Source: Gemmatimonadota bacterium
Lineage (GTDB): Bacteria > Gemmatimonadota > Gemmatimonadetes > Longimicrobiales > Gaopeijiaceae
DNA length: 64,000 nucleotides
NCBI GenBank assembly: GCA_022823365.1
Contig: JAJDXG010000038.1
Span: 1-64,000 of the forward strand
Reading direction: 5' to 3'
The translations under genes and the position numbers were made by a program. Numbering within the stretch: position 1 is the stretch's first letter; every line of letters starts with the position of its first letter. Of this stretch, positions 8,387-17,396 are shown piece by piece. The notes below the pieces were generated by a model. The model saw only the letters and a program-made list of their open reading frames with translations. It was not told the origin of the DNA and ran no database searches.

Positions 8387-9736
8387 CTAGGCGAGGCCAC
8401 CCTTCACGATCCACCCCACCCCGCGGCGGGACGCGGCCCGCGCGTTGGTGCCCGCCGTGGCGTTGCGGGCGTCCACCAGCACCCTCGACTTCGCGACTAT
8501 TTCGCGCATGTCGAAGCAGGAGTGGTCGGTAAGGATCAACACCACATCCGCCTGACCCAGCAGGGAAGGCGTCAGCGCAACCGATTCCCGCAGCCCCGTG
8601 CGCTCGTCGTTGAGGAAGGGCACGTGGGGATCGTGGTAGACCACGCCGGCGCCCGCCGCCTCCAGCAGCTCGATGATGTAGAGCGCCGGAGATTCCCGCA
8701 CGTCATCGATGTCCTTCTTGTACGCGACCCCCAGAATGGCCACGGTGGAACCCCTGACCGCCTTGCCTTCGTCGTTCAGGGCATCGCGCACCTGTTCCAC
8801 GACGAATCGAGGCATGCTTGCGTTAATCTCCGACGCCAGCTCGATGAAGCGGGTGCGGAAGTCGAGCGTGCGCATTTTCCAGGACAGATAGTGGGGATCG
8901 ATGGGAATGCAGTGCCCCCCCAGGCCGGGACCCGGGACGAAGCGCATGAACCCGAACGGCTTGGTGGCAGCCGCCTCGACGACCTCCCAGATGTCCACGC
9001 CCAGCCGGTCGGCGATGAGGGCGGTCTCGTTTACCAGCCCGATGTTCACTGCCCGGAAAGTGTTCTCCAGGATCTTGCTGAGTTCGGCCACTTCGGCGCT
9101 CGACACCGGCACCATGCGGTCGATGAAGCGGCCGTAGCACGCCGCGCCGGCCGCCGTGCACCGGGTCGTCACGCCCCCGATCACCTTGGGCGTGTTGCGT
9201 GTCGTCCAGACCTGGTTCCCCGGATCGGTTCGCTCCGGCGAGAAACAGAGGAAGAAGTCCTCCCCCACCACCAATCCGCTCTTCGCGAGCTCTCCGAGAA
9301 CCACTTCGCGGGTGGTGCCGGGATAGGTGGTTGATTCCAGCACCACCAGCTGGCCGCGGCGCAGACCCGCGGAAACGGCAGAGGCGGCCGCCAGGATGAA
9401 GGAGATGTCGGGGTCACGGGTCTTCGACAGCGGAGTCGGGACGCTGATGGCGATGACATCGCACTCCGGGAGGCGCGACATGTCGGCGGTCGCGCAAAGC
9501 ACGCCTGCCCGCACAAGCGCAGCGAGGCGACCTGAGGGAACATCCGCGATATGGCTCGCGCCCACGTTGACCCCGTCCACGACGGCCTCGTCGATGTCGA
9601 ACCCGATGACGCGGATCCCGGCTTCGGCGACGATGGTGGCAAGGGGAAGTCCAACGTAGCCCAGCCCGACTACCCCCATGGTGAGGTTGCCGGAACGGAA
9701 GTGCTCCAGCATCGGTTCCTGCGCTTGCTCGTTCAT
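8387..9736 (-). CDS. UDP-N-acetylglucosamine 6-dehydrogenase type nucleotide-sugar dehydrogenase
   Basis: An NAD-dependent enzyme of the UDP-glucose/GDP-mannose dehydrogenase family, 449 residues. It has the N-terminal Rossmann motif GVVGLGYVGLPLA, the substrate-loop segment SPERTDPGN, the catalytic cysteine in GPGLGGHCIPIDPHYLSW and the C-terminal domain motif GVAYKKDIDDVRESPAL. The form of the Cys motif points to the WbpA branch that oxidises UDP-GlcNAc to its uronic acid, rather than to the WecC/ManNAc branch. It lies after rpmB with 58 bases between, upstream of the TPR lipoprotein and the WbpE-like aminotransferase. Confidence 0.9.
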   Translation of the reverse strand: MNEQAQEPMLEHFRSGNLTMGVVGLGYVGLPLATIVAEAGIRVIGFDIDEAVVDGVNVGASHIADVPSGRLAALVRAGVLCATADMSRLPECDVIAISVPTPLSKTRDPDISFILAAASAVSAGLRRGQLVVLESTTYPGTTREVVLGELAKSGLVVGEDFFLCFSPERTDPGNQVWTTRNTPKVIGGVTTRCTAAGAACYGRFIDRMVPVSSAEVAELSKILENTFRAVNIGLVNETALIADRLGVDIWEVVEAAATKPFGFMRFVPGPGLGGHCIPIDPHYLSWKMRTLDFRTRFIELASEINASMPRFVVEQVRDALNDEGKAVRGSTVAILGVAYKKDIDDVRESPALYIIELLEAAGAGVVYHDPHVPFLNDERTGLRESVALTPSLLGQADVVLILTDHSCFDMREIVAKSRVLVDARNATAGTNARAASRRGVGWIVKGGLA

Positions 9737-9794
9737 GCCCCGGGTCCGGAGTCCCGGACCGGAATGGGGGGGCGCTCGCAGGGCGGGAACCCGG

Positions 9795-10013
9795 TCAGGC
9801 TTTCCCGCTCGGCTGGAACCGCGGCGCCTTTCTGACCCTCCCGGCGGAAATGCAGCGGGTGCACACGCGGGCCCTTCTGCGCCGCCCGCTGTCGTCGAGG
9901 ACGCGAACGGACTGGAGGTTCGGAAGCCACCGGCGCCGGGTCTTGTTGTGGGCGTGGCTCACGTTGTTGCCGGTCGCGGGCCCCTTGCCGCACAGTTCAC
10001 ACACTTTCGCCAT
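9795..10013 (-). CDS. rpmB: 50S ribosomal protein bL28
   Basis: A 72-residue basic protein beginning [16 protein letters not shown], followed by [15 protein letters not shown], which is the bL28 signature. It keeps both cysteine pairs (CELC and CTRC), so it is the zinc-binding form. The ATG at 10013 matches the family start; the frame is open upstream without similarity. It stands alone, without rpmG, 80 bases downstream of the membrane-anchored unknown. Confidence 0.95.
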   Translation of the reverse strand: MAKVCELCGKGPATGNNVSHAHNKTRRRWLPNLQSVRVLDDSGRRRRARVCTRCISAGRVRKAPRFQPSGKA

Positions 10014-10093
10014 CTGCTCGCCTGATCCGTTGAACCGCCGTAGCGGAAATCTCTCGTTTCCGGTGGTCGCAAAACCGTCGTCGCGACCAGGGG

Positions 10094-10663
10094 CTACTGG
10101 GACCCGCCTCCCGGCGGAGCAGCCTCCTCCGCCTCCCCGGCACTCCGCTCGAAATGGTCCAATTCCAGGAACACGTCCGCGAATTCGGCCTCCAGGCGGC
10201 CCGTTGGGGTGTTCTCGAACGCCCCCTGGCTCTCCCATGCATCCAGCGTGCTGTCGTTCATGATGCGCAGCGTACCCACCACGAAGCTGGCGGTCTCACC
10301 GGAGGAAACCGTCAACGGCACGGAGTCGCCGGTCAACTCGGGCCCCATCTTCATGAAGAAGTTGTCCTCGTTGGGCAGCTGGGTCCAGAAGGCCTGGTCG
10401 CCGACGCGGCTGATCACCTCGATATCCGGAACCCGCAGCAGCGCTCCCTCGAACTGCAGCGCGTTCGTCTCCAGCGACGACGCCGTGATCGGGATGGCGT
10501 CGGCAAACGGATCCTCCTCCGGGGCGGCTACAACGGCGGTGGTCGTCCCTACCGCCGTCACGTTGAGCCAGTAGAGAAACCCCGCGATGCCCAGGAAGGC
10601 CACGATCATGAGTGGAAGTGCCGCTTTTTCGGCCGCGCCCCGGCGTGATCCGAGATCGAGCAT
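10094..10663 (-). CDS. Membrane-anchored protein of unknown function
   Basis: I do not recognise this 189-residue protein. It has a short basic N-terminus (GSRRGAAEK), one membrane segment at about residues 15-35 ([19 protein letters not shown]), then a soluble domain that would face the periplasm. That part alternates short beta-like stretches ([31 protein letters not shown]) in a way that could be an OB-type fold; this is only an impression. The C-terminus is acidic and ends PPGGGSQ. It sits between rplQ and rpmB, 24 bases after rplQ, so it is probably transcribed with ribosomal protein genes. Confidence 0.75.
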   Translation of the reverse strand: MLDLGSRRGAAEKAALPLMIVAFLGIAGFLYWLNVTAVGTTTAVVAAPEEDPFADAIPITASSLETNALQFEGALLRVPDIEVISRVGDQAFWTQLPNEDNFFMKMGPELTGDSVPLTVSSGETASFVVGTLRIMNDSTLDAWESQGAFENTPTGRLEAEFADVFLELDHFERSAGEAEEAAPPGGGSQ

Positions 10664-10687
10664 GGTCCGGTGCCCCTGCGTTTGAGG

Positions 10688-11047
10688 TTAGTCTCGTTCC
10701 ACGAGTTCGATGAGAGCCATCTCGGCCGCGTCGCCCCTGCGGTGGCGCAGCTTGAGGATGCGCGTGTACCCGCCCGGACGGCGGGCAAAACCCGGGGCGA
10801 TCTCGTCGAACAGCCTTCCCTGAACATCTCGGTCGGAGATCTTTCGCGCAACGAGCCTGCGGGCGTGGAGGTCGCCCCGCTTGGCCAGCGTAATCAGGCG
10901 TTCCGCGTAGGGACGGAGTTCCTTCGCCTTCGCGGTCGTGGTCTCAATTCTCCCGTGCCGGAAAAGCGCGGTTGCCATGTTGCGCAGAAGCGCCCGCCGG
11001 TGGCTGGCGGTGCGAGAGAGGCTGCGTCCGGTTTTGCGATGGCGCAT
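10688..11047 (-). CDS. rplQ: 50S ribosomal protein bL17
   Basis: A 119-residue protein starting [20 protein letters not shown], the standard bL17 N-terminus, and ending with the conserved C-terminal ALIELVERD. It binds 23S rRNA near the exit tunnel. The ATG at 11047 is preferred by family comparison over an ATG 8 codons upstream. It is the last gene of the alpha set (rpmJ, rpsM, rpsK, rpsD, rpoA, rplQ) and follows rpoA after 83 bases. Confidence 0.96.
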   Translation of the reverse strand: MRHRKTGRSLSRTASHRRALLRNMATALFRHGRIETTTAKAKELRPYAERLITLAKRGDLHARRLVARKISDRDVQGRLFDEIAPGFARRPGGYTRILKLRHRRGDAAEMALIELVERD

Positions 11048-11130
11048 GAGTCGTCCAGGTTCAGCTGGCAATGCCCGGCGGCAGATGGCGGATGCCGGCA
11101 GGCCGTGGACGGTCGGCAGCCCGTGGACGG

Positions 11131-12180
11131 CTAGTCATCGGACGGTTCCCCGCCACCCGGGGCGGCTTCTTCCTGGGCCAGGAACCACTCCCCGTCCGGA
11201 CCCGTCGTCAGCGACATTCCGAGTTCGATGGAGTGCTCGTCGAGAAACGCGAGGAGTTCTTCCATCGACTTCTGGCCGAAGTTGTCGATGTTGAGGATCT
11301 GCTTCTCGGTGCGCCGCACGAGGTCTCCGAGGGTGCGGAGGTTCTCCTTCTGCAGCGAGTTGCGCGATCGCACCGAAATTTCCGTCACTTCCTCGATGGG
11401 GCGCGCAAGTTGCATCCGGATGCGCGCGGGCAACGGGACCGTCCCGGGCGCTGGCGGCTCGGGAGCCCCATTGACACTGAAGTTCAGCATGTACTCGAGA
11501 TACCTGCGCACCAGCCCCGCGGCGTTGGCCATCGCCTGCTCGGGCCGAACGGACCCGTCGGTCTCCACTCTGAACGACAGCCGGTCGAAGTCGGTGCGCT
11601 CGCCGACCCGGGTTTCCTCGACCGTGAAGTTGGCACGGCGCACCGGATTGTAGATCGCATCGATCGGCACCAGGTCGACGGGAGATCCCTCCGGGCGCGG
11701 GTGCTGGTCGGAGAGCACGAAACCACGGCCCTTGTTGACGTAGAGCTCCATGCTCAGGCTGCGGTCGCCCTCGAGCGTCAGGATGTGCTGGTCCGGATCG
11801 AGTATCTCAACGGAAGCCGGTGCGTTGATCTCGGCCGCCGAAACCGGTCCCGCGGCATCCACATGCACGGTGAGCTTGGCTTCGTCCACATCCTCGTCGA
11901 GGGTGAGCACCAGCGCCTTGAGGTTCTGAATGACCTGATGCACGTCCTCCACCACACCCTGGATGGTCTGGTGCTCGTGCACGACGCCTTCTATGCGGAA
12001 CGCCCAGATGGCCGCACCCCGCAACGACGAAACCAGAGCCCGCCGAACGGAATTCCCCAGCGTGTAGCCATAGCCGCGCTCCAGCGGCTGAATGACGAAC
12101 TCGGCGGTCTTTCCGTCGTCGCTGAAGCCCGTCACCTCGACGTGCTCGGGAAGTACCAGCCCGGTCAGATCGATCTCCAC
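11131..12180 (-). CDS. rpoA: RNA polymerase alpha subunit
   Basis: A 349-residue alpha subunit. The N-terminal assembly domain includes [19 protein letters not shown], and the middle part has [16 protein letters not shown]. The C-terminal domain that contacts UP elements and activators is intact ([18 protein letters not shown], then [14 protein letters not shown]). About 25 residues rich in Gly, Glu and Pro follow the CTD. It lies 28 bases downstream of rpsD in the usual alpha-operon order. Confidence 0.98.
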   Translation of the reverse strand: MEIDLTGLVLPEHVEVTGFSDDGKTAEFVIQPLERGYGYTLGNSVRRALVSSLRGAAIWAFRIEGVVHEHQTIQGVVEDVHQVIQNLKALVLTLDEDVDEAKLTVHVDAAGPVSAAEINAPASVEILDPDQHILTLEGDRSLSMELYVNKGRGFVLSDQHPRPEGSPVDLVPIDAIYNPVRRANFTVEETRVGERTDFDRLSFRVETDGSVRPEQAMANAAGLVRRYLEYMLNFSVNGAPEPPAPGTVPLPARIRMQLARPIEEVTEISVRSRNSLQKENLRTLGDLVRRTEKQILNIDNFGQKSMEELLAFLDEHSIELGMSLTTGPDGEWFLAQEEAAPGGGEPSDD

Positions 12181-12208
12181 GCGCTCCTCCGTGGCAGGTT
12201 CGACAGCA

Positions 12209-12844
12209 TCACTTCGAGTAAAGCTCCACGATCAACTGCTCCTGAACGGCCATCGGCACGTCCTGGCGGGTTGGGAGCCGCAGCACCCGCCCGACCCGCG
12301 TCTTCTCGTCGACCGCCAGCCACTCGGCGGTGTCGGGACGGACGCGCGACTCGAGGCTGGCCTGAACCGGGAGCAGGTCCCGCGACCTGGTCTTGATCGC
12401 GATATCGTCCCCGCCTTCCACCGCATAGCTGGGTACGTCCACGATGCGGCCGTTGACTTCGACGTGGCGGTGCCGGACCAGCTGACGCGCCTGGCTGCGA
12501 CTCGCGGCAAAGCCGAGCCGGAAGACGACGTTGTCCAGGCGCCGCTCGAGGGCCACCAGCAGGTTCTCCCCGGTAACGCCCGACTGGTGTGCCGCCGTGT
12601 TGAACAGGTTGCGGAACTGCCTCTCGTGCAACCCGTAGATTCGCTTGGTCTTCTGCTTTTCGCGCAACTGGACCGCGTAGTCGGAGCGTTTCCGGCGACG
12701 GGCCTGTGCGGGACCGTGCTGGCCGGGCGGGTATGCCCTGCGCTCGATCGGACACTTCTCCGTGTAGCACTTCAAGCCCTTCAGGAAGAGCTTCTGCCCT
12801 TCCCGACGGCAAAGCTTGCAAACAGGTCCGGTGTAACGCGCCAT
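12209..12844 (-). CDS. rpsD: 30S ribosomal protein uS4
   Basis: A 211-residue uS4 starting [20 protein letters not shown]. The N-terminus keeps cysteines in CKLC and CYTEKC, the zinc-binding form. The S4 RNA-binding domain is seen as [20 protein letters not shown] followed by [13 protein letters not shown]. uS4 nucleates 30S assembly and, in many bacteria, represses its own operon; no S4 mRNA target was identified here. The gene is 12 bases downstream of rpsK. Confidence 0.98.
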   Translation of the reverse strand: MARYTGPVCKLCRREGQKLFLKGLKCYTEKCPIERRAYPPGQHGPAQARRRKRSDYAVQLREKQKTKRIYGLHERQFRNLFNTAAHQSGVTGENLLVALERRLDNVVFRLGFAASRSQARQLVRHRHVEVNGRIVDVPSYAVEGGDDIAIKTRSRDLLPVQASLESRVRPDTAEWLAVDEKTRVGRVLRLPTRQDVPMAVQEQLIVELYSK

Positions 12845-12856
12845 CCGTTTCTCTTC

Positions 12857-13252
12857 CTATACCCGGCGCTTCTTGGGTGGCCGGCAACCGTTATGCGGCA
12901 GCGGGGTCACATCCTCGATCGCCATGATGTGCAGCCCGGCCGCGTAGAGTGCCTGTATCGCCGACTCGCGGCCCGACCCGGGCCCCTGCACGCGCACGCT
13001 TACGCGCCGGACGCCGAGGCTGACGGCTTCCCGGCCGGCCTGCTCGGCAGCGACCGTGGCGGCAAAGGGAGTCGACTTCTTGGAGCCCTTGAACCCCGCC
13101 TTGCCGGCGCTCGACCAGACGACCGTATCGCCCGCCGAATCGGTGATGGTGATGATCGTGTTGTTGAAGGTCGCCTTGATGTGTGCCACGCCTTCGGCTT
13201 CCACGACCTTCTTTGTACGCCGGACCCGTGCCGGCTTTCTTCCCTTTGCCAC
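12857..13252 (-). CDS. rpsK: 30S ribosomal protein uS11
   Basis: A 131-residue protein beginning [18 protein letters not shown] with the uS11 core [16 protein letters not shown], and the conserved C-terminal [20 protein letters not shown]. uS11 lines the platform of the 30S subunit near the mRNA exit. It is placed 18 bases after rpsM and 12 before rpsD, as expected for the alpha operon. Confidence 0.97.
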   Translation of the reverse strand: MAKGRKPARVRRTKKVVEAEGVAHIKATFNNTIITITDSAGDTVVWSSAGKAGFKGSKKSTPFAATVAAEQAGREAVSLGVRRVSVRVQGPGSGRESAIQALYAAGLHIMAIEDVTPLPHNGCRPPKKRRV

Positions 13253-13270
13253 GCGCGTTCTTCCTCGGCC

Positions 13271-13651
13271 CTACTTCCTCGGCGCCTTCTTCTTGCCGGC
13301 GATGGCCCGGCGGCGGCCTTTGTGGGTGCGGGCGTTCGTGTGAGTTCTCTGCCCTCTCACGGGCAGTCCCCGGCGATGGCGCAATCCCCGGTAGCAGCCG
13401 ATGTCCATCAGCCGCTTGATGTTCATCGACACCTCGGTCCTGAGCGCGCCCTCGACCTTCAACTCGGTCTCGATCTGCCTGCGCAGCCGGCTGACGTCCT
13501 CGTCGCTGAGGTTGAAGGTGCGCTTGTCGCGATCCACGCCGGTCGCGTCCAGAATCTCCCGGGCGCGGGTGGGCCCGACCCCGTAGATGTAGGTGAGCGC
13601 AACTTCGACGCGCTTGTTTCGCGGAAGGTCGACGCCTGCGATTCGTGCCAC
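13271..13651 (-). CDS. rpsM: 30S ribosomal protein uS13 (GTG start)
   Basis: A 126-residue uS13. The family start (M)[20 protein letters not shown] is met at a GTG codon at 13651; the frame is open upstream but the extra sequence has no similarity. The C-terminal tail [17 protein letters not shown] contacts tRNA and 16S rRNA. It begins 28 bases after rpmJ. The upstream Shine-Dalgarno is weak (GGAA about 10 bases away), so translation may depend on coupling. Confidence 0.95.
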   Translation of the reverse strand: MARIAGVDLPRNKRVEVALTYIYGVGPTRAREILDATGVDRDKRTFNLSDEDVSRLRRQIETELKVEGALRTEVSMNIKRLMDIGCYRGLRHRRGLPVRGQRTHTNARTHKGRRRAIAGKKKAPRK

Positions 13652-13679
13652 GGTTCGCGTTCCGAAACTCGGGAGATCC

Positions 13680-13796
13680 CTAACCCTGCCGCTGCTTGTG
13701 GCGGGGGTTGCGTGCGCAGATGACGCGGACGACGCCACGCCTGCGGATCACCTTGCAGTGCTCGCAGATGGCCTTCACGCTGCTCCGCACTTTCAT
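13680..13796 (-). CDS. rpmJ: 50S ribosomal protein bL36
   Basis: A 38-residue protein reading [20 protein letters not shown] and then [18 protein letters not shown]. The C-x2-C-x12-C-x4-H zinc site of bL36 is complete. A good Shine-Dalgarno (GAGGAG, 8 bases upstream) fixes the ATG at 13796. It is the first gene of the alpha set, behind a strong promoter-like sequence. infA, often found between map and rpmJ, is not here: only 91 non-coding bases separate the two genes. Confidence 0.96.
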   Translation of the reverse strand: MKVRSSVKAICEHCKVIRRRGVVRVICARNPRHKQRQG

Positions 13797-13847
13797 TTCG
13801 GCTGCTCCTCGGCGACGGGGTCGTCTGCTTCACTGCACAGAAATTGA

Positions 13848-13876
13848 AAGATAACCGAAAGCCCGTTGGGGCTCAA
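13848..13876 (-). promoter_or_regulatory. Promoter candidate for rpmJ-rpsM-rpsK-rpsD-rpoA-rplQ
   Basis: On the minus strand, -35 TTGAGC (13876-13871), a 17-base spacer and -10 TATCTT (13853-13848) lie in the map-rpmJ gap. TTTCGG stands one base before the -10, as it does at a promoter-like site at 55.15 kb, with a similar TTTCG at the rpsL promoter. The start of transcription would be near 13841, giving a leader of about 45 bases ahead of rpmJ. Confidence 0.6.
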
Positions 13877-13887
13877 TGGCGATGCCG

Positions 13888-14679
13888 TCATGTGGAGGCG
13901 GGCACCGGGTGTGGCGAAGCGGTCAGCACGCGTGCCCGCCTTCCGGTGATGGCTACGGTGTGTTCGAAATGGGCGGAAGGGGAACCATCTCTGGTCACCA
14001 CGGTCCATCCGTCGTCGAGGGTGCGGATGGACCCGGCCCCGGCCGTGAGCATGGGCTCGATCGCCAGGACCATTCCGTCGAGCAGTCGCGGACCCTGTCC
14101 GGGACGCCCGAAGTTGGGCACCTGAGGCGCTTCGTGCACTTCCCGCCCCACACCATGGCCCACCAGGTCGCGGACGACGGCAAATCCGGTCCCGCGAACG
14201 GTGCCTTCCACAGCCGCGCCGATGTCACCGACATGGTTGCCCGGCACGGCTGCGGCGATGGCCCGGGCCAGCGCCTCCCTCGTGATCTCCAGCAGCCGGC
14301 GCGTCGCCGCGTCCACGTCCCCCACCGTGAATGTGCTCGCCGAATCGGAGCACCAACCGTTGAGCCTGACCCCGACATCCACTGAAACGATGTCTCCGTC
14401 CTGCAGGACGCGGCGTGGGCTGGGAATGCCGTGCACGACCTCCGCGTTGGTCGAGGTGCACACGGCGCCCGGGAAACCGTACAGCCCCTTGAATGCCGGA
14501 ACCGCTCCGTCGTGGGAGCGGATGAAGTCCTCGCACAGGCGGTCGATTTCGCCCGTCGTTACACCGGGACGCACGACATCTTCCAGAACGCCAAGGAGTT
14601 CGCCGATGATCGCTCCACCCCGGGCGATTTCGGCGATCTCGGGTTCGCTCTTCAGTCGAATCACCTGGTCCCGTTGCAC
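13888..14679 (-). CDS. map: Methionine aminopeptidase, type I
   Basis: This enzyme removes the initiator methionine from nascent proteins. The 263-residue protein has the five metal ligands in order: Asp in SVDVG, Asp in CSDSAS, His in GHGVGREVHEAP, Glu in AIEPML and Glu in HFEHTVA. It lacks an SH3-binding or zinc N-terminal extension, so it is type Ia-like. The start overlaps the adk stop by 19 bases; secY-adk-map is the normal spc-operon end. Confidence 0.97.
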   Translation of the reverse strand: MQRDQVIRLKSEPEIAEIARGGAIIGELLGVLEDVVRPGVTTGEIDRLCEDFIRSHDGAVPAFKGLYGFPGAVCTSTNAEVVHGIPSPRRVLQDGDIVSVDVGVRLNGWCSDSASTFTVGDVDAATRRLLEITREALARAIAAAVPGNHVGDIGAAVEGTVRGTGFAVVRDLVGHGVGREVHEAPQVPNFGRPGQGPRLLDGMVLAIEPMLTAGAGSIRTLDDGWTVVTRDGSPSAHFEHTVAITGRRARVLTASPHPVPAST

Positions 14680-15347
14680 CTCGGTTCAGTCTCACCCGCC
14701 GGCATGCGGCACAACGCCGCCCGAACCGACCGGTACGTCTCTTCGATGCCCTGCGTGCCGTCCAGGCGCGCCACCGGCGGCGCCCCTTCCTCGTAATACG
14801 CGATGATTGGTTCGGTCTGCGCCTCGTAGACCCGGAGACGGCGCAGGATGGTTTGTGGACGATCGTCCTCCCGATGGATCAGGGGCTCTCCGGTCTCGTC
14901 GCAGACACCGTCTACCCGCGGAGGATCGTCGTGAATGTTGTAGACCCGCCCGTTCGGGCTGATGCGGCGCCCACCGATTCTGCGCAGCACGACCTGCTCC
15001 GGCACATCCAGGACGACGACGCGTTCCACGGCTCGTCCCGTGCGCGCGAGGGCATCGTCCAGCGCCCGCGCCTGGGGCAGCGTGCGCGGGAAGCCGTCGA
15101 AGAGAATCGGGGCGTCCGCCGGGAACCCCCCGAGCGTCTCCTCCACCAGCGCGACGATCACCTCGTCCGGAACCAGCTCGCCCGCATCCATGTAGCGCCG
15201 GGCCGCATCACCCAGTTCGGTGCCCGCCTGGCGAGCGGCGCGCAGCAGATCTCCGGTGGCGATCTTGCGAAAGCCCACATCGCGGATGAGTTTCGCGCTC
15301 TGCGTGCCCTTGCCGGCACCGGGGGGACCCAGGAAAACGGCGATCAT
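14661..15347 (-). CDS. adk: Adenylate kinase
   Basis: Adk interconverts ATP plus AMP and two ADP. The 228-residue protein opens with the P-loop GPPGAGKGTQ, has the AMP-site segment TGDLLR and LFDGFPRTLPQA. The LID domain (RISPNGRVYNIHDD, then VCDETGEPLIHREDD) is full length but keeps only one cysteine, so it is not the four-Cys zinc form and resembles the Proteobacterial hydrogen-bonded LID. The C-terminus has a short extension. It lies 42 bases after secY. Confidence 0.97.
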   Translation of the reverse strand: MIAVFLGPPGAGKGTQSAKLIRDVGFRKIATGDLLRAARQAGTELGDAARRYMDAGELVPDEVIVALVEETLGGFPADAPILFDGFPRTLPQARALDDALARTGRAVERVVVLDVPEQVVLRRIGGRRISPNGRVYNIHDDPPRVDGVCDETGEPLIHREDDRPQTILRRLRVYEAQTEPIIAYYEEGAPPVARLDGTQGIEETYRSVRAALCRMPAGETEPRCNGTR

Positions 15348-15389
15348 GATGATTGCGACAGAACTCCGGCTGCGGTCACGCGAGCCGCA

Positions 15390-16703
15390 TCAGACGTAGC
15401 GCCCCCGGCCCCGCATCTTGACCCTCCCCTTCTTCATGAAGCCGTCGTAGTGGCGAAGAAGCAGGTGTTGCTGGGCCTGCTGGACGGTGTCCAGCCCTAC
15501 CCCGACCACGATCAGCAGGCTGGTGCCTCCGAAGAAGAAGGTCTGGATGTTGAACCAGTCGACGATCCAGAACGGCAACAGCGCGAGGATGGCCAGATAG
15601 ATCGAGCCCGCAAGGGTGATGCGCGTCAGGATCCTGTCGATGTACTCGGCGGTGCGCGCGCCCGGCTTGACCCCGGGGATGAAGGCTCCCTGCTTCTTCA
15701 GGTTCTCCGCCAGATCCACGGGATTGAAGATGATGGCGGTGTAGAAGTAGGTGAAGAAGAGGATCAGGAGCGAGTAGCTCCCGTAGTAGATCCAGCTTCC
15801 CGGCTGGAAGAGATCCGAGATCTCGCGCAGAAAGCCGGCGCTCGAGAAGGCCGCGAGCGTGCCCGGCACGATGATGAACGACTGCGCGAAGATGATCGGC
15901 ATGACGCCGGCCGAGTTCACCCGCAGCGGCACGAAGCTCTTCTGGCCTTCGCGGATACGCCCGCGCCCCATCACCTTGCGTGGTATCTGAACAGGGATCT
16001 TGCGGGCCGCCATGGTCATCGCCACCACACCCGCGGTCACCCCCACGACCACGGCACCCAGCGCCGCGAGGCCGACCACGCTGATCTCTCCGACCAGGAA
16101 CGACTCCCAGGTTCGGCCGATCGCCGCCGGGAATCCCTCGATGATGGAGAAGAAGATCAGCAGCGACATGCCGTTGCCGATGCCGTGTTCGGTGATCTGC
16201 TCTCCCAGCCACATGACGAAGACGGCGCCGACGGTGAGCGCAACGACGGTGGTGAACATGAACAGCACGCCGGGGGTGCGCACCGCGCCGGGAATGCTGG
16301 ACAGGAACACCGCGTAGCCGTAGGCCTGGATGATGGACAGCACGACCGTCGTGTAGCGCGTCCACTGGGTGAGCTTCTTGCGCCCCTGTTCCCCCTCCTT
16401 CTGCAGCTTCTCGATCGTGGGAACCACCGCGGAGAGCAGCTGGAACATGATCGAGGCGGAGATATAGGGCATGATGCCGAGCGCCAGGATGGTGGCGCGG
16501 CTGAGACCGCCCCCCACGAACATGTCGTAGATCCCGAACAGCGTGTTGCTCAGCTGCCCGAACTGCTGGCGCAGGATGTTCACGTCGAGGCCGGGCACGG
16601 TGATATGCGCCCCCAGCCTGTAGACGAGAAGTATGAACAGCGTGAAGAGGATCTTCTGCTTTAGTTCCGGGACCCGGAACAGATTGGGAATCGGGTTCGC
16701 CAT
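15390..16703 (-). CDS. secY: Protein translocase channel subunit SecY
   Basis: A 437-residue polytopic inner-membrane protein with about ten hydrophobic segments. Family marks include GIMPYISASIMFQLL, the cytosolic loop QWTRYTTVVLSIIQAYGYA, GIGNGMSLLIF and the C-terminal KKGRVKMRGRGRYV. It forms the SecYEG channel with SecE (40.8 kb) and works with SecA (1.3 kb). The gene is 26 bases downstream of rplO, in standard spc order. Confidence 0.98.
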   Translation of the reverse strand: MANPIPNLFRVPELKQKILFTLFILLVYRLGAHITVPGLDVNILRQQFGQLSNTLFGIYDMFVGGGLSRATILALGIMPYISASIMFQLLSAVVPTIEKLQKEGEQGRKKLTQWTRYTTVVLSIIQAYGYAVFLSSIPGAVRTPGVLFMFTTVVALTVGAVFVMWLGEQITEHGIGNGMSLLIFFSIIEGFPAAIGRTWESFLVGEISVVGLAALGAVVVGVTAGVVAMTMAARKIPVQIPRKVMGRGRIREGQKSFVPLRVNSAGVMPIIFAQSFIIVPGTLAAFSSAGFLREISDLFQPGSWIYYGSYSLLILFFTYFYTAIIFNPVDLAENLKKQGAFIPGVKPGARTAEYIDRILTRITLAGSIYLAILALLPFWIVDWFNIQTFFFGGTSLLIVVGVGLDTVQQAQQHLLLRHYDGFMKKGRVKMRGRGRYV

Positions 16704-16729
16704 CTCCTACCCCGTCTAGCGGATTGACG

Positions 16730-17179
16730 TCAGCGCGAGCCGAACACGGTCACCGTGCCCCCGGCGGCTTCGATCTTGCGGCGCGCGGACGCGCTGAACG
16801 CGTGCGCCTCGACATGCATCGCCCGCTCCGCCTCACCCGTTCCGAGCACTTTCACCGGCTTCCGGCCCCCGCCGGCCACTCCGGCCTGGACGAGCGCCTC
16901 CAGGGTGACCCGGTCGGTGTCGAGGCGGTTCAGGTCGCCGACGTTGATGACGGCGTACTCGACGCGTCCACGGTTCTTGAACCCGCGCTTGGGGATGCGC
17001 CGCTGCAGGGGCATCTGCCCGCCCTCGAACCAGGCGGGAACCGTGCCGCCGCTCCTGGACTTCTGACCGTTGTGTCCCCTGCCGGCCGTCTTGCCCAGCC
17101 CGGAGCCGGGTCCGCGCCCTACACGCTTGCGCGGCTTGCGTGATCCCGGTACGGGGCTCAGCCGGTGAAGTTCTGACAT
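16730..17179 (-). CDS. rplO: 50S ribosomal protein uL15
   Basis: A 149-residue protein starting MSELHRLSPVPGSRKPRKRV, then GSGLGKTAGRGHNGQKSRSGG, the glycine- and lysine-rich uL15 N-terminus, then FEGGQMPLQRRIPKRGF. The C-terminal domain ends in GGTVTVFGSR. It assembles late onto 23S rRNA. It follows rpmD after 18 bases. Confidence 0.97.
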   Translation of the reverse strand: MSELHRLSPVPGSRKPRKRVGRGPGSGLGKTAGRGHNGQKSRSGGTVPAWFEGGQMPLQRRIPKRGFKNRGRVEYAVINVGDLNRLDTDRVTLEALVQAGVAGGGRKPVKVLGTGEAERAMHVEAHAFSASARRKIEAAGGTVTVFGSR

Positions 17180-17197
17180 CGGTGCGATCTCCGTCGT

Positions 17198-17392
17198 TCA
17201 GGTGACTTCGGTGACTTCCACCAGGTGGCTGACCTGGCGGATCATGCCCCTGATGGCCGGGGTGTCATTGTGGACAACCGACTGCTGGTGTCTGCGGATC
17301 CCCAGGGCGCGCAATGTCCGCCGGTGTGTGCTCAGCCTCCCGATGCCGCTGCGCACCTGCTTGATCCGGATCTTCCCGGGTGTGTCGGGCAC
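17198..17392 (-). CDS. rpmD: 50S ribosomal protein uL30 (GTG start)
   Basis: A 64-residue protein with the uL30 pattern [20 protein letters not shown], then [20 protein letters not shown]. The frame opens further up inside rpsE, but a GTG at 17392 sits 8 bases after a clear Shine-Dalgarno (GGAGG) and 4 bases beyond the rpsE stop, giving the normal family length. Translation is probably coupled to rpsE. Confidence 0.93.
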   Translation of the reverse strand: MPDTPGKIRIKQVRSGIGRLSTHRRTLRALGIRRHQQSVVHNDTPAIRGMIRQVSHLVEVTEVT

Positions 17393-17396
17393 GGGC

